This document shows positions 35,448 to 43,187 of a DNA stretch of 64,000 bases, piece by piece. The notes below the pieces were generated by a model. The model made no database searches. It was not told the origin of the DNA and saw nothing but the letters and a program-made list of their open reading frames with translations. Where the stretch lies: positions 124,001 to 188,000 of the forward strand of contig NZ_SZUU01000008.1 of the NCBI RefSeq assembly GCF_019583405.1, read 5' to 3'. Made by a program: the position numbers and the translations under genes. The stretch comes from Bacteroides fragilis. Lineage in GTDB: Bacteria > Bacteroidota > Bacteroidia > Bacteroidales > Bacteroidaceae. The stretch's first letter is position 1; every line of letters starts with the position of its first letter.

Positions 35448-35729
35448 TTAAAAAGTTTCAATTATCAAATCGGATGCCAGCATTTCCTTGATTGCCTTTC
35501 CAAAAGCCTGGAAATGGGGGGATGCCGCATGTATATCCATGGCATGCTGGTCTTTGTACTCTTCGTAGAAAATGAAAGCTACGGGTTGTGACGGGTTTTG
35601 ATATAAGTTATAACTAATATTACCCTCTTCTGCCCTTGTACCTTTGATTAAAGCATCAGCCGCCTGTAGAAATGCTTGTTCTTTGCCGGGTAGCACTTCC
35701 ACACGTGCTACGATTGTTTTCTTCTCCAT
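35448..35729 (-). CDS. Small antibiotic-biosynthesis-monooxygenase (ABM) domain protein
   Basis: A 93-residue single-domain ABM-fold protein: KTIVARVEVLPGKEQAFLQAADALI, AEEGNISYNLYQNPSQPVAFIFYEEYKD, then HAASPHFQAFGKAIKEML. Family members act as quinol or heme-type monooxygenases or have no known reaction; the His in HAASPHF is the usual conserved one. It is cytoplasmic. It is the last gene before the integrated element and is convergent with comF. Confidence 0.85.
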   Translation of the reverse strand: MEKKTIVARVEVLPGKEQAFLQAADALIKGTRAEEGNISYNLYQNPSQPVAFIFYEEYKDQHAMDIHAASPHFQAFGKAIKEMLASDLIIETF

Positions 35730-35853
35730 AATGATAATCTATAATTAAGATGATTCTCGTTCCGCAAATTTACGTATAAATGGTGATACTCTCCTTTTCA
35801 TTTTGAATAAATTTGTAGGAATCACTTGTCTCTTACTCACAATGTAAAAACAG

Positions 35854-35882
35854 CAAAGGTTCGCCGTAATGACGAACCTTTG
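35854..35882 (-). terminator. Displaced terminator of the tRNA-Asn transcript
   Basis: CAAAGGTTCG and CGAACCTTTG, nine-base loop. On the minus strand the stem is followed by CTGTTTTTAC. It now lies beside the tRNA fragment. Confidence 0.6.
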
Positions 35883-35885
35883 TTT

Positions 35886-35928
35886 GCTCTTCCTCTTGGA
35901 CTTGAACCAAGGACCCTCTGATTAACAG
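35886..35928 (-). repeat. Left attachment site: 43-bp tRNA-Asn 3' fragment
   Basis: Identical for 43 bases to the 3' half of the tRNA-Asn gene at 46491-46533, on the same strand, and diverging on both sides. It includes the anticodon-loop side, T-arm and acceptor 3' strand. It is the direct repeat formed by site-specific integration and is not a tRNA gene. Confidence 0.92.
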
Positions 35929-36101
35929 GCGCAAATCGGTTATTATCAGTAGGTTATATATGTTTTCATGTGGGCTTAAAAGGGCTGGTTTACAGGCTCT
36001 TATAAGCTGCCTGTTTAGGCATCCATATCATCGGTTACCCTTCATTCTTAGAATGTGTGTGCAAAACGGGTGTAACGCCCATTTTGGGACGAATATATAG
36101 C

Positions 36102-36419
36102 CTAAAGATACTGGGCGCAATTATGATTATTGCCAATGTAGAAAATGAAGTAGGTGTCTTCTAATTTTCTAAAGAATACATACCAAGATGTATTGTTATT
36201 CCTCTTAAATACCACATAAGATAAGTCCTGCCCATATCTATCGAAATATTTCGGTGCAGGCTTCTTAAGCTTGGTGTGTATGGATGACTCGATTTGTTCA
36301 AATATCCAGTCTACATAATCGTATGCAACATCTTTAAAACCAAAATACTCTTTATCGTAAAGAATGTCAATCAGTTCATTCAAGTATTCGGTTACATTTT
36401 TGTGATAAACTACCTTCAT
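36102..36419 (-). CDS. Toxin of a RelE/ParE-type toxin-antitoxin pair
   Basis: A 105-residue protein with the RelE/ParE layout: VTEYLNELIDILYDKEYF, IFEQIESSIHTKLKKPAPKY, then YVVFKRNNNTSWYVFFRKLEDTYFIFYIGNNHN. Toxins of this fold inhibit growth by mRNA cleavage or gyrase inhibition; which one is not decidable here. It overlaps the antitoxin gene by four bases (antitoxin first), the usual arrangement that keeps antitoxin ahead of toxin. It is near the element's left end and would stabilise the element in the chromosome. Confidence 0.8.
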   Translation of the reverse strand: MKVVYHKNVTEYLNELIDILYDKEYFGFKDVAYDYVDWIFEQIESSIHTKLKKPAPKYFDRYGQDLSYVVFKRNNNTSWYVFFRKLEDTYFIFYIGNNHNCAQYL

Positions 36420-36655
36420 TTATTTTCTGAGAACAATTTATCAATGTGTTGATGCACTCGCTCCCTGATTTCTTGTCCGGTCAGAAACTCTCCGGATAAT
36501 AATTGAGTATTAATGTATATATCGGTGGGCTTCATCGGGGTGATTGAATAAGCCTTATCACGACCCCGTTGAACTATAATTTGCTCACCTCTATCGGCTC
36601 TATCCATATACTCGGCTTGCTTGTCTCTAAATTCTCGACTACTTATTACTAACAT
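36416..36655 (-). CDS. Phd/YefM-type antitoxin
   Basis: A 79-residue antitoxin: LVISSREFRDKQAEYMDRADRGEQIIVQRGRDKAYSI is the Phd/YefM DNA-binding half and the Arg/Lys/Glu-rich tail (from about 60) would wrap the toxin. The stop overlaps the toxin ATG. Upstream on the minus strand, 36656-36941 is a short intergenic region shared with the integrase promoter area. Antitoxins of this family repress their own operon. Confidence 0.85.
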   Translation of the reverse strand: MLVISSREFRDKQAEYMDRADRGEQIIVQRGRDKAYSITPMKPTDIYINTQLLSGEFLTGQEIRERVHQHIDKLFSENK

Positions 36656-36941
36656 ACTATTAAAATTTTAATGCGTATCAATCCGGTACGACTCTGGTAC
36701 AAATATAGCAATATCTTTTAGATAAAGGTGCAGAAATCACCATATTTATTTCTTAAATAGATTTTTTGAGGTAATCTCAAATATAAAGGCATTCAATATG
36801 GATATGAAATAAAGATTTTAAGCTGTTTTATAAAAGATAATTCAAAACTCCTTTAGAATAGGATTACTTACAAGCTTTGCATGCTTATTTTGCCGGTCGT
36901 TTTTGGATATATAGGATAGTAATAATTAAACCCCAATTACT

Positions 36942-38168
36942 ATGTTTACATATTCCAAAGATGGTATTACAGTTAGTGCATGGCTCGATACCCGAAAGAT
37001 TAATGCACAAGGAAAGTATCCGGTTAAAATCCGGGTCAATTATAAGCGTGTGAGAGAGTATTTTCTCACCGGTAAAGAGTTGTCTAAAGACGAATGGGAC
37101 AGCCTGCCGGAACAGAGAAGCCGCTATTACAAAGATATTCGGGAGGATGTTCAAAGCAGCTTTGAAGTCGTGAAAACGAACGTTGAGGCACTTGCCGAAC
37201 GGGGAGACTTTTCTTTTCAGCTTCTCAAAACGCGCATGGGCAAGAACTTAGGCGATACGCTTAACGCAGCCATTCAGGCTAAAATTGATGTGCTGGCGGA
37301 AAACGACCAAATCGGCACGATGTCAACTTACATAAGCGCATTGCGTTTTGTGAGTGAGTTTGCAGGTGACAGAATACCTTTTAACGCGGTGACACCCCAG
37401 TGGTTGACTAAATGCGAAACGTATTGGCTCAAATCCCAGAATCTGACAACTATCGGAATTTATATGCGTAACATTCGTGCGATAATGAACGATGCAAAGA
37501 AAAACGGCATCATCAAGGAAAGCCAATACCCTTTCGGCAAAGGTAAATACGAAATCAAGACCGGCGAATCTCGTAAAAAAGCATTGACTCTCGAACAAAT
37601 CGGAAAGATAAGCCGCTTTGATGATGGTTTGGAGGGCACGGTGAAATACCGGGACTTATGGATGTTCATCTACTTCTGTAACGGGATTAATGTTGCGGAT
37701 TTACTGAAACTTAAATTCTCAAACATTGAAGATGGAGAAATTAGTTTCATCCGGCAAAAAACAGAGCGGACATGTAAGACCCCAAAGATAATTCGTGCCA
37801 CGCTTATTCCTGAAATGAAAGAAATTATCAATCGCTGGGGAAATCCATACCACCCGGATAATTACATTTTCCCATATTTGAAAGGAAATGAAACGGCTTT
37901 GGAGCGGAAGAAAATTACTCAAGACGTAACAAAGCGTATCAACAAGCGAATAAAACGGATTGCTCAGGCTTTGGGAATCGATGATAAGAGAATCTCAACT
38001 TATACCGCGCGCCATTCATACGCAACGGTGTTGAAAAGAAGCGGTGCAAACATCTATTACATTTCTGAAAGCATGGGGCATAGTGACTTGAAAACGACCG
38101 AACATTATCTGGCTGATTTTGAACCGGACGAACGGCGGAAAAATTCAAAACTTCTTGCTAATTTCTAA
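36942..38168 (+). CDS. Tyrosine recombinase (integrase)
   Basis: A 408-residue tyrosine integrase with a SAM-like core-binding domain (about 100-195) and a catalytic domain (about 215-400). Recognised: the second catalytic Arg and His in TYTARHSYATVL, then GHSDLKTTEHYL with the nucleophile Tyr near 387. The first catalytic Arg position reads FCNGINVADLLKLK, with no Arg. Loss of Arg I is known in other Bacteroides integrases, IntDOT for example, so this is probably active. It is next to the left attachment site and presumably recombines the tRNA-Asn att sites. A large hairpin follows its stop codon. Confidence 0.93.
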   Translation: MFTYSKDGITVSAWLDTRKINAQGKYPVKIRVNYKRVREYFLTGKELSKDEWDSLPEQRSRYYKDIREDVQSSFEVVKTNVEALAERGDFSFQLLKTRMGKNLGDTLNAAIQAKIDVLAENDQIGTMSTYISALRFVSEFAGDRIPFNAVTPQWLTKCETYWLKSQNLTTIGIYMRNIRAIMNDAKKNGIIKESQYPFGKGKYEIKTGESRKKALTLEQIGKISRFDDGLEGTVKYRDLWMFIYFCNGINVADLLKLKFSNIEDGEISFIRQKTERTCKTPKIIRATLIPEMKEIINRWGNPYHPDNYIFPYLKGNETALERKKITQDVTKRINKRIKRIAQALGIDDKRISTYTARHSYATVLKRSGANIYYISESMGHSDLKTTEHYLADFEPDERRKNSKLLANF

Positions 38169-38186
38169 TCCCAAACACTTATAAAT

Positions 38187-38235
38187 TATCAATTTATGGG
38201 ATATATATACCAGTATATAACCCATAAAATTGATA
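38187..38235. promoter_or_regulatory. Long hairpin between integrase and acidic protein gene
   Basis: TATCAATTTATGGG (38187-38200) pairs with CCCATAAAATTGATA (38221-38235) with a one-base bulge, and the AT-rich loop is itself largely self-complementary. It lies 18 bases after the integrase stop and ends four bases before the next ATG, where it may block or gate translation. Confidence 0.6.
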
Positions 38236-38239
38236 GTTT

Positions 38240-38575
38240 ATGAGAGGATTAAGAAACCGTATTGAAGCGATTATTGAAGAAGTGAATCATGAGATTCGAG
38301 TGGATTTAGGAATTGAACAGCTTAACCCTGATTTAAAAACGATTGATACCTTAGATGTTTCGGATGTTGAAAAGACACCGGAACACGAAGCGGAAGAATC
38401 GGAAGAAACCAAAGCTTTTGAGAAAGTTCTGGATGAAATCTGTGCATCTTTTGACGAGGAAACTTTTACGGAGGAAGGAGAACCGGAAGATGAAACAAAT
38501 GATGAACTGGAAGAAGAACCTGATTCGCAAGAATCGCCGGATAAAGCTTTGGCGGAAATATTGAATAATTTGTAA
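38240..38575 (+). CDS. Highly acidic hypothetical protein of the element
   Basis: A 111-residue protein that opens with a short basic helix (MRGLRNRIEAIIEEVNHEIR). The remainder is overwhelmingly acidic (long runs of Glu/Asp at 50-105) and low in complexity. No family recognised. Strongly acidic proteins can mimic DNA, so an inhibitor of DNA-binding proteins is conceivable, but there is no direct evidence. The codon use and strand fit a real gene; the hairpin before its start suggests translational control. Confidence 0.6.
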   Translation: MRGLRNRIEAIIEEVNHEIRVDLGIEQLNPDLKTIDTLDVSDVEKTPEHEAEESEETKAFEKVLDEICASFDEETFTEEGEPEDETNDELEEEPDSQESPDKALAEILNNL

Positions 38576-38753
38576 CAATTGAGCAAAGGGGGCATTAATG
38601 TCTCCTTTCTTTTTTGATAAGAAATACTGTGAATAATTGTATTATATTCAGATGGTTAGTTAAATGTGCTCTCAAAAAGAGTTAATTTGAAGAGTTTGCT
38701 TATAAATCGTGGCAGAACTGGATATATACGGTATAACCAATTAATTAAATTGC

Positions 38754-39392
38754 ATGAAAGAAAAAATATGGACAACAGAAATGCTATTAGATTGTATATT
38801 CCGTTCCGGGATTAAAACATCGTGGCGAATTAAAGAGAACCAATCATTGGAACATGAGCATGCAAAAATCGTAGCTCTATTGAAAGCCTTTGATTTATAT
38901 GTAGTAGAAAGACAACAGGTTCTTGATAAACATTATAGTATAATATGTGATGAATATGCTTTTAATATAAGCGATTTTCTTAGAGGGAACTTCATCAAAT
39001 ATCGAAGTAAAAAAGATGCTGCTATTTTATTGAAGGAACTTGTTGATAGCAAGATAATCAAACCAATACAACAGCAACAGCAGAAAAAAGATGTTTGCTT
39101 CTTAGTTCGTGAAATATTTAAGAACCTGACCGATTCTCGGATGGGCATACAGCAAAGTATTAATAGTATTCCACGCTATTGCACTATTGAATCTTTGGTT
39201 TTATCCAATACACTGGCCGTGTTGGAGCAACAGGCAAAAATAATTGATTCTGCCCTATTGAAGATAATCGGATATAAGAAACCAGTACCCGAAAAGGTGC
39301 TGATAATGAAATATGATTTTCCAGTACCAATGCCTGAAACCGGATTGCTTACCAGTTTCAAGACATTGGAAGAAATATTGGATGCTTTATAA
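38754..39392 (+). CDS. Hypothetical protein of the element
   Basis: A 212-residue cytoplasmic protein without a recognised domain. It is alpha-helical in appearance, with a Gln-rich stretch (PIQQQQQKKD, about 103-112) and no signal peptide or transmembrane segment. Its ATG is at 38754 and its stop is immediately followed by the next gene region, so it may be co-transcribed with the Trp-repeat protein. Regions of helix and Gln linker would suit a DNA-associated or scaffold protein, but no function is claimed. Confidence 0.55.
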   Translation: MKEKIWTTEMLLDCIFRSGIKTSWRIKENQSLEHEHAKIVALLKAFDLYVVERQQVLDKHYSIICDEYAFNISDFLRGNFIKYRSKKDAAILLKELVDSKIIKPIQQQQQKKDVCFLVREIFKNLTDSRMGIQQSINSIPRYCTIESLVLSNTLAVLEQQAKIIDSALLKIIGYKKPVPEKVLIMKYDFPVPMPETGLLTSFKTLEEILDAL

Positions 39393-39485
39393 ATGCAGTG
39401 TAGCGTCACAGTGTGGCGCTATCTCATGCTTATTTTGAAAGAATTGCCAATTTCTGGCGAAATAATAAATTTAAATAAAGACTTT

Positions 39486-40010
39486 ATGGTAACAAATGAT
39501 TTAGAAAAAGATTTTATGGGAAAAGCATTAGAAGATGCGGTGTGGAAAACGTTGTCGAATGAATTTGCTTGGAACGAAGCTTTGATGCAGAAGTATAGAG
39601 ACAAAATTGATTGGAAAGAAATTTCGAATAATAGTAATATGTGTTGGAGTATTTCCATGCTTGAAAAGTTCCAAAGGTTGATTGATTGGGATGTTCTATC
39701 CAATTCATCTGTGAAGCATCTATTCACTCAACCTTATTTGGAGAAATTTGCGGAGTATTGGAATTGGTCGAAGTTGTCAGAAAACCGCTCGATTGAATTT
39801 ACCCATAAACTGATTGACCGCTTTGCTGATAAATGGGATTGGAAGAAACTGATTAATAATTGGGGCACAGATAATTTGTATAATGAAGAATTTCTTATTA
39901 AATTCAGTAAATACATTCCGGGCGCAGAATTACAATCGTCCCGATTATGGTTGGTTATTGTAGAATTGAAGGCCGAAGAATTGAAGTCGGATATTCTCGC
40001 TAATATATAA
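39486..40010 (+). CDS. Trp-repeat protein of unknown function
   Basis: A 174-residue protein (from the ATG at 39486; an upstream in-frame start exists at 39393 but adds an unlikely extension). Its body holds about four tandem 25-26-residue repeats, each with the pattern [KR]F-x3-x[DN]W-x2-LS-x-N: for example KYRDKIDWKEISNN, KFQRLIDWDVLSNS, KFAEYWNWSKLSEN, RFADKWDWKKLINN. Such repeats suggest an elongated interaction surface. The family is not known to me; similar W-x2-LS-x-N repeats occur in accessory genes of Bacteroides. It may be element cargo, including possible phage-defence or anti-defence cargo, but that is speculation. Confidence 0.6.
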   Translation: MVTNDLEKDFMGKALEDAVWKTLSNEFAWNEALMQKYRDKIDWKEISNNSNMCWSISMLEKFQRLIDWDVLSNSSVKHLFTQPYLEKFAEYWNWSKLSENRSIEFTHKLIDRFADKWDWKKLINNWGTDNLYNEEFLIKFSKYIPGAELQSSRLWLVIVELKAEELKSDILANI

Positions 40011-40392
40011 CTGCATTAATGAGATGGAAATTATATGTATGATGCAATAGAAAACTAATTTTGCAACTGCAACAGCCCATTTAGAGCAGAAACGCTTGAA
40101 ATGTTCTGAATAATAGCTATATTTGCCGAGTCGATTAGTAATAACCGGCAGACATATAGAATCAAACATTGAAAGTGTTTGGCTTGTCTCTTTCAAGTGA
40201 AATCTGGTAAATTTTAATGGAAGGAGGATAAGTTGACTGCTCTCATGCCTTATAGGCGTGGGCTGTTGCTTATTTTACTTCCACGGCTTACCAGAGCCTC
40301 ACTTGATAAAGTAAGTCAATGGTTCCACGCTTTCTACATTATAAAACTCTTCTTTCAGGAACCGGAGAGGAACAAAAAACAACTTTATATTT
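40011..40392. other. 382-bp intergenic region with candidate RNA structure, no gene
   Basis: No coding sequence seen. Several complementary segments occur: TTGAAAG with CTTTCAA around 40168-40200; CTGGTAA (near 40204) with TTACCAG (near 40289), enclosing a CATGCC/AGGCGTG hairpin. This would be a structured RNA or leader of the lipoprotein gene at 40393. Confidence 0.35.
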
Positions 40393-41172
40393 ATGTTACG
40401 AACTAATTTTTTGAAAACTGCATTCGCGAGCATGCTCGTTGTATGCGCAATGGGATTTTATTCCTGTAGTTCTGATGATGGAGAACCCGAAACCCCTCCA
40501 ACAGAATCATCAATTGTAGGTAAGTGGGATGTTCAGTCTAACACTCGTGCAACCGGAGATACTAAGTATGGTTCATTTGAGTTTACTGCTGATAACAAGT
40601 ACATTATTACTCAACCGGCAGTTGCAACCAATGGCGATAAATATATGCTTGTTATTTTCGGTGATTATGTGGTTGGAAAAAACGAAAGCAATGATTTTAC
40701 TCTGAATCTGAAAGAGTTTGGAACAATCAAAATCAGCATAACTGAGAATCATGCAAGTATCACAATTGACGGTGTTGTTTATGTAGCCGTCAAATCCCAA
40801 GATATGGATTTGTCGGATAGCGATAAAAAACTTATTGGTACTTGGAAAATTTCTTCTAAATATGGTAGTGAAGATGATTCTAAAATTACCGATGAAGGAA
40901 CATGGACTTTTACATCTGCTGGAACTTATGTAATTGCAAGTCCTGATGGTGAGGTTGAGAATGGTACTTGGAGTATGAAATCGAATAATGTTGTATCGGT
41001 AACATATCAAAGTTATTCTATGAGTATTCCCGACGGTGGCAGTCAATCAGAAATTACAGTAGAATATACTACAGATGATTTGACTATCAGTAAACTCACA
41101 AGCAATGAGTTCATATTAGAAGAACCTGATGATATGAGTGATGATACAATTCTTGTTTTTGGGGAAAAATAA
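40393..41172 (+). CDS. Lipoprotein with two lipocalin-like domains
   Basis: A 259-residue lipoprotein with lipobox MGFYSCSSDD. Two tandem lipocalin-like beta domains: SSIVGKWDVQS to VVYVAVKSQD (about 40-145), and KKLIGTWKISSKYG to EFILEEPDD (about 150-250), each with the opening G-x-W and a short beta-barrel pattern. It is anchored in the outer or inner membrane leaflet, probably at the surface given Bacteroides lipoprotein export. It is element cargo; ligand unknown. Its long upstream intergenic region may contain a leader. Confidence 0.7.
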   Translation: MLRTNFLKTAFASMLVVCAMGFYSCSSDDGEPETPPTESSIVGKWDVQSNTRATGDTKYGSFEFTADNKYIITQPAVATNGDKYMLVIFGDYVVGKNESNDFTLNLKEFGTIKISITENHASITIDGVVYVAVKSQDMDLSDSDKKLIGTWKISSKYGSEDDSKITDEGTWTFTSAGTYVIASPDGEVENGTWSMKSNNVVSVTYQSYSMSIPDGGSQSEITVEYTTDDLTISKLTSNEFILEEPDDMSDDTILVFGEK

Positions 41173-41293
41173 TTTGGTATTTTAATATTATGTGTAATGG
41201 GTGTTCAGGTTTAATCTGAACGCCCATTTTTGCTTAATGGCTTACGCAAACCGCATATTAAGATATACACTGCGTCAAAAACATAGAATCGAG

Positions 41294-41301
41294 TATCTTT
41301 G
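41294..41301 (+). promoter_or_regulatory. Promoter -7 box for the DUF1810 gene
   Basis: TATCTTTG, an exact TAnnTTTG match, 52 bases before the ATG at 41354. Confidence 0.55.
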
Positions 41302-41353
41302 TTTCTCGTTTAAAGTCAATGTAACCAGTTGTGTAACGCATTATAATATTGAT

Positions 41354-41788
41354 ATGGAATATAATTTAAACCGTTTTGTTGAGGCTCAGAACAACGTATA
41401 TGAGCAAGTAGTAAAAGAACTCAGGCAGGGAAGAAAAACCTCGCATTGGATGTGGTATATCTTCCCGCAAATAAAAGAGCTGGGGTATTCTTCAACCGCA
41501 ATGTATTATGCGATAAGCTCTTTGGATGAAGCAACGGAATATCTTAATCATCCTGTATTGGGTTATCGGTTGACTGAATGTTGCCAAATACTCTTAAGGT
41601 TGGAGAACAAAACAGCCGAAGATATTTTGGGTAATATCGATGCCATGAAATTAAAATCATCAATGACCTTGTTTTCTCTGATATCCGATAATCCCGTTTA
41701 TAATCAAGTCCTCGCCAAGTACTTTAACGAGATGAAAGATAATGCAACTTTGAGGATAATCGAATCGGGTGGTTTCGGGTCAATTTAA
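41354..41788 (+). CDS. DUF1810-family protein
   Basis: A 144-residue protein of the DUF1810 family: EYNLNRFVEAQNNVYEQVVK, then SHWMWYIFPQIKELGYSST, then LGYRLTECCQILL, then LKSSMTLFSLIS. The family is small, alpha-helical and of unknown function. The start at 41354 is chosen because it lies just after a promoter box and opens the family's N terminus; an upstream start at 41201 would place the promoter inside the gene. It is an accessory gene of the element. Confidence 0.85.
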   Translation: MEYNLNRFVEAQNNVYEQVVKELRQGRKTSHWMWYIFPQIKELGYSSTAMYYAISSLDEATEYLNHPVLGYRLTECCQILLRLENKTAEDILGNIDAMKLKSSMTLFSLISDNPVYNQVLAKYFNEMKDNATLRIIESGGFGSI

Positions 41789-42089
41789 AGACTTCGGAAT
41801 TTGAAATAGGCATATTGCTTAGGTAGCGGGGGTATAACGAGGACAAGGAGACCGAAACGGCCTCCTTGTCTTGTTTCTGGGTGTTATAGTTTGATAAGGT
41901 GTAGAAAGTGAAGTGAGTGAATGAAGTGAAGTTGTTTTTTAAGACTTTTTTATATCCTATATATAGCCCTTATAAGAGGACTAAAATGTTCTATAAAAGT
42001 AGTTCACTTCATTCACCTGCTTCACTATATTACTATACAAAAAACGAGGTTATCTGCTTGGGTCGCCTCGTCTTATTTTTGGGTAACGG
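41789..42089. other. Gap containing the left large palindrome
   Basis: 301 bp without a gene. Its main content is the imperfect palindrome at 41908-42025, described separately. Just before it, near 41835-41875, GGACAAGGAGACCGAAACGG... CTCCTTGTCT forms a short stem that could end the DUF1810 transcript. Confidence 0.5.
41908..42025. repeat. Large imperfect palindrome, left of the replication genes
   Basis: GTGAAGTGAGTGAATGAAGT at the left end has a near reverse complement ending at 42025 (ACTTCATTCACCTGCTTCAC). Arms continue inward with matched T-rich blocks. Its reverse complement is clearly related to the palindrome at 45926-46039. Candidate replication origin, packaging or end-recognition site. 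Confidence 0.7.
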
Positions 42090-42734
42090 TTAGAGGTAGA
42101 AGTAATCGTCATCGAAACGTACAATATGAAATTCTTTATCGAACGGCTTATCATTATATTCTTCAGTATGATGCTGAAAATATCCATTACCACCGACGTT
42201 ACCCTCGCCATCATCTAATTTTATAGTAGGCCCTTGCATCCCATCTGATGTGTCAACGGCAAATCCGGGAGTCAAAAAGATTCTCCCAACTTCACTTTTC
42301 ATATTTACACTTTTAAGAACCTCAAATTCAAGTTCTCCTCTATATTTCAAAACACAATATTTGTCTTTCCAGCCTAAAGTAAAAATCTGACCGTTTTCTA
42401 ATTTTGAAACATCAATATCTACATTGTAGAAAATGTTTGTCGGAGTTTGATTAATTCCTTCATTATTCAGATGGTCTTTATATTCTTGCCAATTCTCAAA
42501 ACCAACTATCTTAACAAGGTCATTGATTACATTGTCTGTCATCTTTATATAATCTTTATCTTTTGGTATATAGTTTTTAGACCATATTCGATTTAACTGT
42601 GGAAGACTTATCCCATCTGGATATGAGTCATCTATAAATTTAGCAATATACCCTCCGGTTTGACCAGACAGATGTAACTTTGTTTCTATCTCTTGCTTCA
42701 ATCTTTTAAATTCTGTGATATAAATTTTTGCCAT
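42090..42734 (-). CDS. Hypothetical element protein, possible regulator
   Basis: A 214-residue cytoplasmic protein beginning MAKIYITEFKRLKQ. The N-terminal half, with GQTGGYIAKFIDDSYPDGIS and QLNRIWSKNY, has a helix-rich look that could hold a DNA-binding domain; the rest is beta-rich. No family recognised. It is divergent from the excisionase-like gene and has its own promoter box (42760-42767), a position often held by an element's repressor. A start 69 bases upstream would pass over that box. Confidence 0.5.
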   Translation of the reverse strand: MAKIYITEFKRLKQEIETKLHLSGQTGGYIAKFIDDSYPDGISLPQLNRIWSKNYIPKDKDYIKMTDNVINDLVKIVGFENWQEYKDHLNNEGINQTPTNIFYNVDIDVSKLENGQIFTLGWKDKYCVLKYRGELEFEVLKSVNMKSEVGRIFLTPGFAVDTSDGMQGPTIKLDDGEGNVGGNGYFQHHTEEYNDKPFDKEFHIVRFDDDYFYL

Positions 42735-42759
42735 GATTATAACCTTTTTAAAACAAGTA

Positions 42760-42767
42760 CAAAAGTA
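42760..42767 (-). promoter_or_regulatory. Promoter -7 box for the divergent element gene
   Basis: TACTTTTG on the minus strand, 25 bases before the ATG at 42734. Confidence 0.5.
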
Positions 42768-42841
42768 GGTCTTTTTTTCGTGATAACAAAATGATAAAAA
42801 CATGAGAATGTGATGATTCTTAGTGATTTACGAAGAAGGCT

Positions 42842-42849
42842 TATATTTG
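42842..42849 (+). promoter_or_regulatory. Promoter -7 box for the excisionase-like gene
   Basis: TATATTTG, matching TAnnTTTG, 38 bases before the ATG at 42887. Confidence 0.5.
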
Positions 42850-42886
42850 CAACATCAAAAAACAAATAATCATTAAAACAAGAAAT

Positions 42887-43186
42887 ATGGCTACAGATTT
42901 TAATAACATGCCGATTCAGATTGACCGGATTCTAAATGAACTCCAAGCAATCAAGAACATAGTATCGAAACTCGAAAAGCCGGAAGAGATTCCGAAGCGG
43001 CTGACAGTCGAAAAAGCTTTAGAGTTCTTGGCGGCTCACAGTTTCGAGATGAGCAAAAGTAAGCTTTACAAGAAGATTGCGGCGAGAGAAATACCGCACT
43101 ACCATTTCGGTAACCGGGTAATCTTCGATACAGAAGAGTTATTAGCGTGGTGCGAACAAAATTTAATTTATAAAAAAGTAAAATAA
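42887..43186 (+). CDS. Excisionase-like helix-turn-helix protein
   Basis: A 99-residue protein with an N-terminal helix (about 8-30, coiled-coil-like) and a MerR/excisionase-type HTH domain (RLTVEKALEFLAA, then KSKLYKKIAAREIPHYHFGNRVIFDTEELLAWCEQ). This is the DNA-binding domain used by Bacteroides element excisionases and some activators. It is one base before the primase gene, so it heads the replication operon. It could direct excision, activate replication genes, or both. Confidence 0.85.
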   Translation: MATDFNNMPIQIDRILNELQAIKNIVSKLEKPEEIPKRLTVEKALEFLAAHSFEMSKSKLYKKIAAREIPHYHFGNRVIFDTEELLAWCEQNLIYKKVK

Positions 43187-43187
43187 T

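Larger units (their letters stand above)
35730..36101. other. Left junction of the integrative element (372 bp, no gene)
   Basis: Holds, left to right: a hairpin (35854-35882) that on the minus strand is followed by a T-run and would be the original terminator of the tRNA-Asn transcript; the 43-bp tRNA-Asn 3' fragment (35886-35928); and an element-internal stretch with GTGTGCAAAACGGGTGTAAC at 36057-36076, a match to motifs at the other end. No coding sequence supported. Confidence 0.6.

Noticed and set aside
35886..35928. tRNA-Asn gene at the left junction
   Set aside because: Only the 3' 43 bases are present; the 5' half, including most of the D arm, is missing, so it is an att remnant.
36942..38168. 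Inactive integrase because the first catalytic Arg is missing
   Set aside because: IntDOT-like Bacteroides integrases lack this Arg yet recombine; other catalytic residues are intact.
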